A stretch of DNA of 64,000 nt. Origin: Mesorhizobium hawassense (GTDB lineage Bacteria; Pseudomonadota; Alphaproteobacteria; Rhizobiales; Rhizobiaceae). Below are positions 57,789 through 64,000 of this stretch, piece after piece (the stretch's first letter is position 1; every line of letters starts with the position of its first letter). Both the position numbers and the translations under genes were made by a program. The stretch spans positions 1-64,000 of the forward strand of contig NZ_QMBP01000005.1 in the NCBI RefSeq assembly GCF_003289945.1, in the 5' to 3' direction. Under the pieces are notes generated by a model. The model ran no database searches and was not told the origin of the DNA. It saw only the letters and a list, made by a program, of their open reading frames with translations.

Positions 57789-58868
57789 ATGCGCATGATC
57801 AGTTCCGGGGGGATCTTTCGACCCGATGCGAATGCCGACGCGCGGCTCGCGGCAATCGTCGATTCCTCTTATGACGCCATCATCGGCAAGACCCTGAACA
57901 GCGTCATCACCGACTGGAATCACGCGGCTGAGCGCATGTTCGGCTACAGCGCCGAGGAGGCCATCGGCCAGTCGATCCTGATGCTGATTCCCGAGCATAT
58001 GCAGGGCGAGGAAGTCGAGATCATCGCCAAAATCCGAGCGGGCGAGCGCATTCCCAGCTTCGAGACGACCCGCAGGCGCAAGGACGGATCGCTGATCGCC
58101 GTTTCGCTGACCGTATCGCCGATCAAGAACGGCGCCAGTGAGATCGTCGGCGCCTCCCAGATCGCCCGCGACATCAGCGCCGCCAAGGAAAGCGAGCGCC
58201 GCATCCGGCTGTTGATGCGCGAGGTCAACCATCGCGTGAAGAACCAGTTCGCGGTGATCCTGTCGATGGTCAGGGAAACCAGCAAGCGCTCGACCGACCC
58301 CGCCGAGTTCGAGCAGATGATCCGCTCGCGCATCATGGCGCTGTCGCGCTCGCACGATCTTCTTGTCACCTCGGAATGGGCCGGCGCCAGCCTGTTCGAC
58401 CTCGTCCAGGAGCATCTGAAGCCGTTCGGCCATGAGGAGCGCATCTCGCTATCCGGGCCGCTGCTGACGCTGCAGTCGAACGCCGTGCAGAATCTCGGCA
58501 TGGCCTTCCATGAGCTCGGCACCAACTCGTCCAAATATGGCGCGCTTGCCGCCGAGGGCGGCCATGTCGAAATCACCTGGAAGGTCGAGACGGACCCCGA
58601 GGCGCGGCGGCGCTTCCATCTTTTGTGGCACGAGACATCCGGCGCGGCGGCCGTTGAAGCCACGCCGAAGACGGCCGGGCGGAAGGATGCCGGCGAGCGC
58701 AAGGGTTTCGGCACGGTGGTGCTGCAGCGTGTGGCGCCGCAATCGCTGAGCGGTTCCTCCACCCTCGAACGCACGCCCGGCAGCGTGAAATGGCAGCTCG
58801 ACGCCCCGCTGGAGGCAATCGTCGTGCCGCAGCTCGGCGCCGATACCGAGAGCGACTTCAGCGTGTGA
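57789..58868 (+). CDS. PAS-HWE family sensor histidine kinase
   Basis: A 359-residue soluble kinase. A PAS domain covers about 20-135 with PAC ending 'SQIARDISAAKESE'. The HWE-type H-box is 'LLMREVNHRVKNQFAVILSM', and the N-box region 'AFHELGTNSSKYGAL' follows. HWE kinases in alphaproteobacteria often feed PhyR in the general stress response. Many genes nearby have EcfG-like promoters, which supports such a role (inferred). No response regulator is adjacent. It overlaps a convergent gene by 11 bp. Confidence 0.92.
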   Translation: MRMISSGGIFRPDANADARLAAIVDSSYDAIIGKTLNSVITDWNHAAERMFGYSAEEAIGQSILMLIPEHMQGEEVEIIAKIRAGERIPSFETTRRRKDGSLIAVSLTVSPIKNGASEIVGASQIARDISAAKESERRIRLLMREVNHRVKNQFAVILSMVRETSKRSTDPAEFEQMIRSRIMALSRSHDLLVTSEWAGASLFDLVQEHLKPFGHEERISLSGPLLTLQSNAVQNLGMAFHELGTNSSKYGALAAEGGHVEITWKVETDPEARRRFHLLWHETSGAAAVEATPKTAGRKDAGERKGFGTVVLQRVAPQSLSGSSTLERTPGSVKWQLDAPLEAIVVPQLGADTESDFSV

Positions 58869-59142
58869 GGGGCCGGCCCTGCCAGTTGGCAGATGTCAAC
58901 GCCGCCGCCGATTCATCGACGGCATACGCCCGGTTCGTCCCGTTCTCGCTCGGCGCGGCATGTGTCGGCACGCCGTCAGGCTCGTCCAGCATCGGTGGCG
59001 GAGCACCGCTTCCGCGGTTGCGGGCCATCGATGCCGTCTCGCGGTAATCCCAAAACAAGCTTGCGATCTCGACGATCGCCAGCACCCAAAAGCTCGTGAA
59101 CGCGACGATAGCCAGCACACAGAGCGCAAGGAGCTTTCTCAT
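58858..59142 (-). CDS. Small membrane-anchored hypothetical protein
   Basis: A 94-residue protein with one N-terminal membrane helix ('LLALCVLAIVAFTSFWVLAIVEIASLFW') and a Gly/Pro/Ala-rich soluble tail. No family is recognised. It is convergent with the HWE kinase gene and overlaps it by 11 bp. The hydrophobic start and codon pattern support it. Confidence 0.6.
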   Translation of the reverse strand: MRKLLALCVLAIVAFTSFWVLAIVEIASLFWDYRETASMARNRGSGAPPPMLDEPDGVPTHAAPSENGTNRAYAVDESAAALTSANWQGRPLTR

Positions 59143-59294
59143 GCTTTGCAGGTAGGTAGGCGCCGGGCAGGGCGCAAGCCACAGTTGCCGGCACCTCCTT
59201 GCGGAGCGGTAAAAGCGTAATTACATCAATGCTGAGCGTGCGATGTCCACGCGGATACGGTTGCTTTGGTCAAGCTTCATCTATGGAGGTTGTC

Positions 59295-59648
59295 ATGGCA
59301 ATGATGGAAGCAAGAAAGAGCCTGGACTGGATCACCTTGGTCCTGGCGATTTGCCTGTTTATCTCACCTTGGGTCATCGGATTCACCGCGGCGATGGTGC
59401 CCGCGTGGAACGCCTGGATTGTCGGCGTTCTGCTCGGCGCGCTGGCGCTGGCGATGTTTTCAGTGTTCGCCGAGTGGGAAGAATGGGTAAGTCTGGTCCT
59501 CGGGCTCTGGCTGATCGTGTCGCCCTGGCTCTTGGGCTTCAAGGCTGACACGAATATCATGACCACGCACGTCGCCCTCGGCGTGCTGGTGGTCGTGGCT
59601 TCGGCCTGGGCCGTCTGGGACTTCCGTCATCCCCACGCCCATGCGTGA
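59295..59648 (+). CDS. SPW-repeat membrane protein
   Basis: A 117-residue membrane protein with four helices in two SPW units: 'DWITLVLAICLFISPWVIGF' and 'EEWVSLVLGLWLIVSPWLLGF'. The Ser-Pro-Trp motifs give the family its name; the function is unknown, but members are often stress-linked. The ATG at 59295 follows TGGAGG. Confidence 0.92.
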   Translation: MAMMEARKSLDWITLVLAICLFISPWVIGFTAAMVPAWNAWIVGVLLGALALAMFSVFAEWEEWVSLVLGLWLIVSPWLLGFKADTNIMTTHVALGVLVVVASAWAVWDFRHPHAHA

Positions 59649-59881
59649 GCGGTGACTGAACGGGAGCCCGCCGCGCGAGCGGCGAGCTCCTGTGGAAGCA
59701 ATTGTCCGGCGAGAGTGACGCGCTTGCACGGGCAAAGCAGACGTTGTCGGCCGGCCGCCTGGTTCTCTCGAAAATGTGTTGGAACGGACCGCACCGAAAC
59801 TGCCCGCCGCTATGGTGATCGTCGGTCCCTCGACATACCTTTTTTGCGGCAAGGTCGATCCAGGAAGAGGGAGCATTTCCG

Positions 59882-60211
59882 ATGCAGCCGATCGTAAGGG
59901 TATCCATCCTTCGATGCCCACCGGACAGGTTCGGCGAAATGCGGCAAATGATGGTCGAGCTCGAGCAGACGCTCCGCCCCGGCATCGAAGAGATGCCGGG
60001 ATTCCTCGCATTTTATACTGGCGCGGACGAGGCGACCTCGTCGCTCTCGAACGTGAGCCTATGGGTCGATCTCGACGCGGCGAAGCAGTTGGATCGGTTT
60101 CAGCCGATGCTGGATTCCGGCAAGCCGTTTGTCGACAAGGGCGCGACTTTCGAGCGGCCGGTCATGAACTATTCGACGCTTTGGCAGATGCAATCCGCGT
60201 CAAGGAACTGA
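59882..60211 (+). CDS. Dimeric alpha/beta-barrel (ABM-like) protein
   Basis: A 109-residue protein with an antibiotic-biosynthesis-monooxygenase-like pattern ('VRVSILRCPPDRFGEMRQMMVELEQ', 'EEMPGFLAFYTGADE', 'SLWVDLDAAKQLDRF'). The enzymatic role is unknown. GAGGGAG precedes the ATG. The 230 bp before it contains no other gene. Confidence 0.78.
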   Translation: MQPIVRVSILRCPPDRFGEMRQMMVELEQTLRPGIEEMPGFLAFYTGADEATSSLSNVSLWVDLDAAKQLDRFQPMLDSGKPFVDKGATFERPVMNYSTLWQMQSASRN

Positions 60212-60362
60212 GGTCCGCAGCGGGGCGAGCGGGCTTGGCCCAAAATCGCGAACAGGCGGTGCGGCGGTTTTCCGTTCTGCGTCAGGAACCCTATCGGCCT
60301 GAACGGCGGCAGCGTCTTCACGCAATTGCTGCAACTGGAAACGATTTCGTGCATTCTTGGGA

Positions 60363-60530
60363 ATGGCCTCGATGCTCAACCCCGACACACCCGCCAAATG
60401 CTGCTCCTATTGCGGCGGCCGCGACCATGATTTCGAGGAATGCCCGAAGCGCAAGGCCGACGCCGAGAGGGAGCAGGAGACGGCGCGCAAAGACCTTAAT
60501 CCGGCTGGCGAAAGACTTCCTTCGAATTAG
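60363..60530 (+). CDS. CCHC zinc-knuckle microprotein
   Basis: A 55-residue protein (52 if ATG 60372 is used) with one Cys-x2-Cys-x4-His-x4-Cys motif in 'CSYCGGRDHDFEEC', the exact spacing of a retroviral-type zinc knuckle. It is followed by 'PKRKADAEREQE', a charged helix, and a polar tail. GGGA lies 9 nt before the second ATG. Zinc knuckles bind single-stranded nucleic acid or proteins and are uncommon in bacteria. Short length hides it from standard gene callers. Function unknown. Confidence 0.6.
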   Translation: MASMLNPDTPAKCCSYCGGRDHDFEECPKRKADAEREQETARKDLNPAGERLPSN

Positions 60531-60553
60531 GTGAGGGGACCCCTTAGGGAGGG

Positions 60554-60760
60554 TCAGGTGCTTCGACGATCACCACTATTTAGCCTTTTAGCGGCAAGAT
60601 ACATCAGCGCCGACGCGGCCCGTCTCCTGTCCCATCCGGCGGCCTCGGCTTGCTCCAGCAAATTGTCGATGTGAGCAACCAACGCTTCTTGGCAATCATC
60701 GTCGTAGCGGGCTGCGTTTGCCTCAAGGGACGGGGATTTAATCGCGAGTTCATTTGCCAT
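60554..60760 (-). CDS. Hypothetical small protein
   Basis: A 68-residue soluble helical protein ('YDDDCQEALVAHIDNLLEQAEAAGWDRRRAASALMYLAAKRL' region). I have seen similar sequences annotated as hypothetical in rhizobia. The ATG at 60760 was chosen; the frame upstream has no family sequence. Function unknown. Confidence 0.65.
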   Translation of the reverse strand: MANELAIKSPSLEANAARYDDDCQEALVAHIDNLLEQAEAAGWDRRRAASALMYLAAKRLNSGDRRST

Positions 60761-60831
60761 GGAAATTGCTCGATCAGGTGGAAATGGCTTGGAGCATGGT
60801 TGAGGCGGCGTTGGCCGCCGCCTCAACCAGT

Positions 60832-61116
60832 TCAGACGTGCGAGGGCCGAGCCTTCCAATAAGGTGGCGGCATATTTCCGTCCTCGATAAGGATGTCCTT
60901 CTTGCGGGCAAAGGCGGCAAAGATTCCCCTGGCCGTCTCCGCCTCGATGTCTCCGACCAGCGCCGCTTTGCAGGCGCGGATGGCAGCTTTCTGCTCGGGA
61001 CTGTTGCCACACCAATCGGTGGCAAACTGATATGCGTCAACCACGGTGTTGAGCTGACGAGGAAACCCCATGCCAACCCAAACCCGGATCGGATTTTCGA
61101 ACGGTTTTGAAAGCAT
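60832..61116 (-). CDS. DUF982 family protein
   Basis: A 94-residue DUF982 protein ('PIRVWVGMGFPRQLNTVVDAYQF', 'AAIRACKAALVGDIEAETARGIFAAFARKK'). The ATG at 61116 has GGAGG 5-6 nt upstream. The next upstream gene on this strand (61138) is also DUF982, 21 bp away, a tandem pair. Function unknown. Confidence 0.85.
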   Translation of the reverse strand: MLSKPFENPIRVWVGMGFPRQLNTVVDAYQFATDWCGNSPEQKAAIRACKAALVGDIEAETARGIFAAFARKKDILIEDGNMPPPYWKARPSHV

Positions 61117-61137
61117 CGCGACCTCCATCGCGAGACT

Positions 61138-61437
61138 TCAGGCGGCTAGCCCGCCGCGGCCGCCAACGCTGACCATCCAAGGCGGCGGTGCGCTTACTTC
61201 TTCAAGAATCTTGGCTGCTTTTGCGAAGCCGGAGAAGGCGTCTCTCGCGGCCTTTCGCGGGAAGTCGCTGTCGAATGCCCTTTGGCAGGCTCGCAGCGCC
61301 GTGTGGTAGATCGGGCCGCGCCTGTTTTTCGGCCATTCGTAGAGAAATTCCAGGGCGTCCTCAATGCATGCAATCTCCTGGATAAGGCTGCTTCCGCTCT
61401 TTACGAAAAGAGGGCTGTCAAACATACGATCGTTCAT
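61138..61437 (-). CDS. DUF982 family protein
   Basis: A 99-residue DUF982 protein ('PLFVKSGSSLIQEIACIEDALEFLYEWPKNRRGPIYHTALRACQRAFDSD' region, then 'AARDAFSGFAKAAKIL'). The ATG at 61437 follows GGAGG. It is a diverged tandem partner of the protein at 60832, so the duplication is old. Function unknown. Confidence 0.85.
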   Translation of the reverse strand: MNDRMFDSPLFVKSGSSLIQEIACIEDALEFLYEWPKNRRGPIYHTALRACQRAFDSDFPRKAARDAFSGFAKAAKILEEVSAPPPWMVSVGGRGGLAA

Positions 61438-61879
61438 AGGATCCTCCAATTCGAACGAACAATTGAGTTTTCGGAGAGCCGAAACCTACAGCAGCGGTTT
61501 CGACCTAGCGGCGATATGGGTTCGAGGATTTTGGTCGTCAAGAGGATTCGCAAAGGCGTTTTTCCATGGCTCTCGCTTGAACCAGCGGCAGCTACGCTCA
61601 CTGCCAATCCTCTACGCCGTCTTGTCGAGCGCCTTACGATCCACGAATTGAAATTTGAGCTCACGCAGATGCAGGTGGACGTGGCTTCTGCATCTTTAGA
61701 GGATGGAACATAAGCCATCGGGCCGGCTTAATCCGTGGGTGGCACAGCCTCGCCAGATGGACGCGCTACCTTCGGGCTGCCCACAGTTCGAGAGCCCGCT
61801 ATCGTCCCTCAACGGTGGCGAGCTCAAATCGCACCTTCCCTCAGCGGAACCTAATGTGTTGCCTCCCGCTTATGCCGAG
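61438..61879. other. Stretch without a confident gene
   Basis: Open frames on both strands cross this 442-bp region (for example 61516-61713 on the plus strand), but none has a ribosome site or family likeness. The frame of the following DUF768 gene stays open to 61703 with proline-rich sequence. A possible short coding region cannot be excluded. Confidence 0.4.
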
Positions 61880-62266
61880 ATGAGCACACGCGGCATTGAC
61901 TTCTTCGACAAGTGGATGGCGGAACACCTGCCCAACGCCATGACTGACGATCCGGTCGCGGTGAGCGACCTTGCCGACGAGATGATGAACGCCGCAGCGC
62001 GCGAAGGCATCCCAGCCAGTGAGATCAACGAGGAGGTCGAGAGCGTATACCAGGTGATTTTCGAGGCGATGTTTCATCCGGAAGGCAACTTGCCCGAGGG
62101 CGAGGAAGCCGTGTTGAATTTGTTGGCGGCTCGGCTGGCGAGGGAATCCAGCATCTCGAAGGACCAGGCCGGCGAACTGATCAAGCGCATTGGCACCGAC
62201 TGGAATTCACTGCTTAATGAAGCTCACTTCCTGAAAGAGCTTGAAGGACGGTTGGCGCAGGAATAA
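61880..62266 (+). CDS. DUF768 protein with DUF3606-like C terminus
   Basis: A 128-residue protein. Residues 1-75 ('MSTRGIDFFDKWMAEHLPN', 'DPVAVSDLADEMMNAAAREGIPASEINEEVESVYQVIFEAM') are DUF768, a family I know mainly from Mesorhizobium. Residues 90-125 ('SSISKDQAGELIKRIGTDWNSLLNEAHFL') are DUF3606-like, related to the protein at 56601. DUF768 proteins normally begin at this MSTRG, so ATG 61880 was chosen although the ribosome site is weak and the frame is open from 61703. The fusion links two families of unknown function. Confidence 0.8.
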   Translation: MSTRGIDFFDKWMAEHLPNAMTDDPVAVSDLADEMMNAAAREGIPASEINEEVESVYQVIFEAMFHPEGNLPEGEEAVLNLLAARLARESSISKDQAGELIKRIGTDWNSLLNEAHFLKELEGRLAQE

Positions 62267-62447
62267 TGCCTCAGCCGCTGATTGATCGCAGCACAACCCG
62301 TCGACCAGTCTTCCCGCCGACGGGTTTTGTTTACCATGCGCAACCGATGTTATCGCAGGATCTGTCGTGATGGTGCCTAATGGCTATGCCTTAGTCCCCG
62401 AGACGACGGCAAAGGCCCGCGCCATCATAAGCGGAGCTCACCCGCTC

Positions 62448-62472
62448 GGAACATTTAAAACCATTCCACGTT
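62448..62472 (+). promoter_or_regulatory. EcfG promoter just before the gene at 62481
   Basis: GGAAC-N16-CGTT, a full consensus match. The -10 element ends 8 bp before the ATG, so the transcript would be leaderless or nearly so. Confidence 0.6.
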
Positions 62473-62480
62473 GCCGGTCG

Positions 62481-62675
62481 ATGACCAAGAAACAATCCAA
62501 AGACCAAATTCCAGCATTCGAACTCGACGTTATGCGCACGGCATTCAGGCGATGGGTGGTCGAGGACAACGTTCCCGAGGATCAATGGCGACCGCGCGCC
62601 AGGAAGCTGGTCCGCATCATGACCGGCGACGACTACGTTGATCCCAACAAGGTGGAATGGATCATCCGCAAATAA
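62481..62675 (+). CDS. Hypothetical small stress-type protein
   Basis: A 64-residue soluble protein ('FELDVMRTAFRRWVVEDNVPEDQWRPRARKLVRIMTG' region), basic with several Trp/Arg. No family recognised. The ATG was chosen by the promoter just upstream; the frame is open further upstream but would start before the promoter. Leaderless translation is likely. Confidence 0.65.
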   Translation: MTKKQSKDQIPAFELDVMRTAFRRWVVEDNVPEDQWRPRARKLVRIMTGDDYVDPNKVEWIIRK

Positions 62676-62932
62676 GTCTCCGTGCGCCGAGGACGGCAAT
62701 CAAGCATCTGCTAATGGAACGATCGGGACGCGGCCAAGTTGGTTCTCAGGCGGCGCGAACTGGGCTGCCCTGGCGTGCCGCGTCGGGTGGGGTGTCATCG
62801 CAACCAGGCCCACACTGGAAAAGCGTATCCACAGGGAGGCCCGATAAAGAGCCCGTTCGCTCCCCATGGCGTGCGGGCTCTTTCAATGCTTGCACATGCC
62901 GGGACACGAACCACGCGATGACGCCTGCATGA

Positions 62933-63484
62933 TCACTGGGACCGTGCGCTCTCCAGAAGTCTCGTAGCGGCCGGCCGGCCGTCCTGCCGTTCCGAATAGG
63001 CGCGATCAATGCCATGCACGGTGATCGCGAATGTCCCATTCTCGGTCCTGCCGATAAAGCCCTTCGCCTTGAGGTACCAGAGGTGGAACTCGAGGTGATC
63101 GCGAGGGCAACCTGACAGGCGTTCCAGCTCTTCGTCGCCGATGCCAGGATTGTTGACGTCTTGCCGGCGCCGCGCGCAAAGCAGCGACAGCACTTTGGCC
63201 TGAACGATCGCATCCTTCTCTACGACGAGTGGATCGCTGGCTTCCTGGGTCAACTCACGGCTGTCGCCCAGATGCTGTCCGTATAAAATGTCGTACTGCG
63301 CGCGAGCGGCGGGATCTTTGAGTGTATTGTGCGCCTCGACGAGATCGCTAAAGCGCCGCTCGTCGCCAGTCTCCCGATTGTCCGGGTGGTAGCGTTTAGC
63401 GAAGTAGCGGAATATTCGCTCTATAGTTTCTGGTGCCGCCCTCGGGCTGATTTCCAGCAGATCATAGTAGTCAACAAATGTCAT
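62933..63484 (-). CDS. J-domain protein with winged-helix-like C terminus
   Basis: A 183-residue protein. Residues 1-70 are a J domain with the HPD motif in 'RYHPDNRETGDE', which stimulates DnaK. Residues 95-165 ('VLSLLCARRRQDVNNPGIGDEELERLSG', 'LEFHLWYLKAKGFIGRTENGTFAITVHG') look like a winged-helix domain. This places a chaperone-recruiting module on a possible DNA- or protein-binding module. The ATG at 63484 was chosen by the J-domain start. No DnaK gene is adjacent. Confidence 0.85.
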   Translation of the reverse strand: MTFVDYYDLLEISPRAAPETIERIFRYFAKRYHPDNRETGDERRFSDLVEAHNTLKDPAARAQYDILYGQHLGDSRELTQEASDPLVVEKDAIVQAKVLSLLCARRRQDVNNPGIGDEELERLSGCPRDHLEFHLWYLKAKGFIGRTENGTFAITVHGIDRAYSERQDGRPAATRLLESARSQ

Positions 63485-63739
63485 CGTGGCGCTTCCCCAA
63501 GCCACCACCCCCAAAGATAGATTCGCGTAAGGTCGCCACGCAGGCAAGCAACCTATCGATGAATTCAACCGGATAGTTAATTTCAAAAACAGAGCCGGCG
63601 GGCCGAGACGTGGGTTGTGGTGTCCAGTCTCGGCCCTAACCACGATACGGCATGGGCGGCGGCCCGAACCCTGACTTTTTCTGGGATGGTCTGCGGAACA
63701 GACCCTGATCCGGTCTATAGTCCCGGAGGGGGTGCGCGG

Positions 63740-64000
63740 GTGGCGGACATCATCTCGATTGAAACAGGCGCGGGGCCTGCCGGACGGCTGTCGGCGGGAC
63801 GCCTGCGGTTTTGCGTTTTCATCGCGATTGCCGCCTTCATGATCGCCGGTCCGGCCGCGGAGCAGGTCTTCGGGGTTCAATCGCCGTGGCTGCGCTCCTG
63901 GACCATGTTCAGCGCGATCGGGCTCGGCGTCATCGACGCTTCCTTCGAAATCCGCCAGCCCGACGGCGCGCTCGTCCCGCTCGACCGGTTCGCGATGCTC
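63740..64000 (+). CDS. Membrane protein, truncated at the window edge
   Basis: The first 87 codons of a gene running off the window. The start is GTG with GGAGGGGG upstream. It has a hydrophobic segment near residues 27-42 ('FIAIAAFMIAGPAAEQV') followed by 'WLRSWTMFSAIGLGVIDASFEI'. The pattern resembles proteins encoded next to HTTM/vitamin-K-carboxylase-like genes, but the fragment is too short to be sure. No gene was found between 63485 and 63739. Confidence 0.6.
   Translation, partial: MADIISIETGAGPAGRLSAGRLRFCVFIAIAAFMIAGPAAEQVFGVQSPWLRSWTMFSAIGLGVIDASFEIRQPDGALVPLDRFAML

Noticed and set aside
59700..59881. GGAAC near 59787 as a further EcfG promoter
   Set aside because: No NGTT at 16-17 bp spacing.
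61434..61718. 94-codon minus-strand frame and overlapping plus-strand frame
   Set aside because: Neither has a start signal or recognisable sequence; left as undetermined intergenic DNA.

Overview
The window looks like chromosomal DNA from a Mesorhizobium-like member of the Rhizobiales. The supporting signs are high GC, a DUF768 protein (a family I know mainly from Mesorhizobium), three DUF982 proteins, an HWE-family histidine kinase, alphaproteobacterial promoters (CTTGCC-N17-CTATAT, GGAAC-N16-NGTT) and many 150-330 bp imperfect-palindrome intergenic repeats. No rRNA, tRNA, CRISPR array, prophage or intact insertion sequence was seen. Species-level placement is inference.

Layout. 0-9 kb: scavenging enzymes (amidase, MFS exporter with divergent LysR, isochorismatase-like hydrolase, GFA protein, cytosine-deaminase-like amidohydrolase, a DJ-1/PfpI protein lacking its nucleophile), then a 32-residue orphan peptide with a perfect lasso-peptide leader motif. 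9-19 kb: small monooxygenase-like proteins, sulfotransferase, aminotransferase, a candidate sRNA, a PEBP-like protein, YghU, an HtrA-like pseudoprotease, a LysR gene overlapping an atypical SDR, and a VapC toxin operon. 19-24 kb: a His/Lys-rich secreted protein, a ferredoxin-cyclase-Rieske fusion, and a GSU2403-type nucleotidyltransferase-fold protein behind a duplicated inverted repeat. 24-29 kb: a GntR gene diverging from a complete Liv-type ABC transporter. 29-31 kb: higBA with operator repeats, then an HxlR regulator and small proteins.

31-38 kb: an Lrp regulator followed by two diaminopropionate ammonia-lyase genes, each directly followed by an M20 metallohydrolase. An 18-bp motif precedes both lyase units. 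The unit plausibly deacylates an N-acylated diamino acid and then splits diaminopropionate to pyruvate and ammonia. 37-43 kb: a PAS-PAS-GGDEF-EAL protein, an acidic repeat protein, and AzlCD with a divergent Lrp.

43-64 kb: a dense set of small stress-type genes (KGG/plasmid-stabilisation-like protein, DUF3606-like proteins, CsbD, YciF/DUF892, SPW membrane protein, YihY, YghA-like SDR, CspA, pyrophosphatase, DUF982 and DUF768 proteins, J-domain protein) with an HWE kinase. Seven of the intergenic regions carry sequences that match or nearly match the general-stress sigma factor EcfG/RpoE2 promoter, so I read this part as a general-stress regulon cluster. The sigma factor and its PhyR/NepR regulators are not in the window. 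A truncated membrane-protein gene runs off the right edge.
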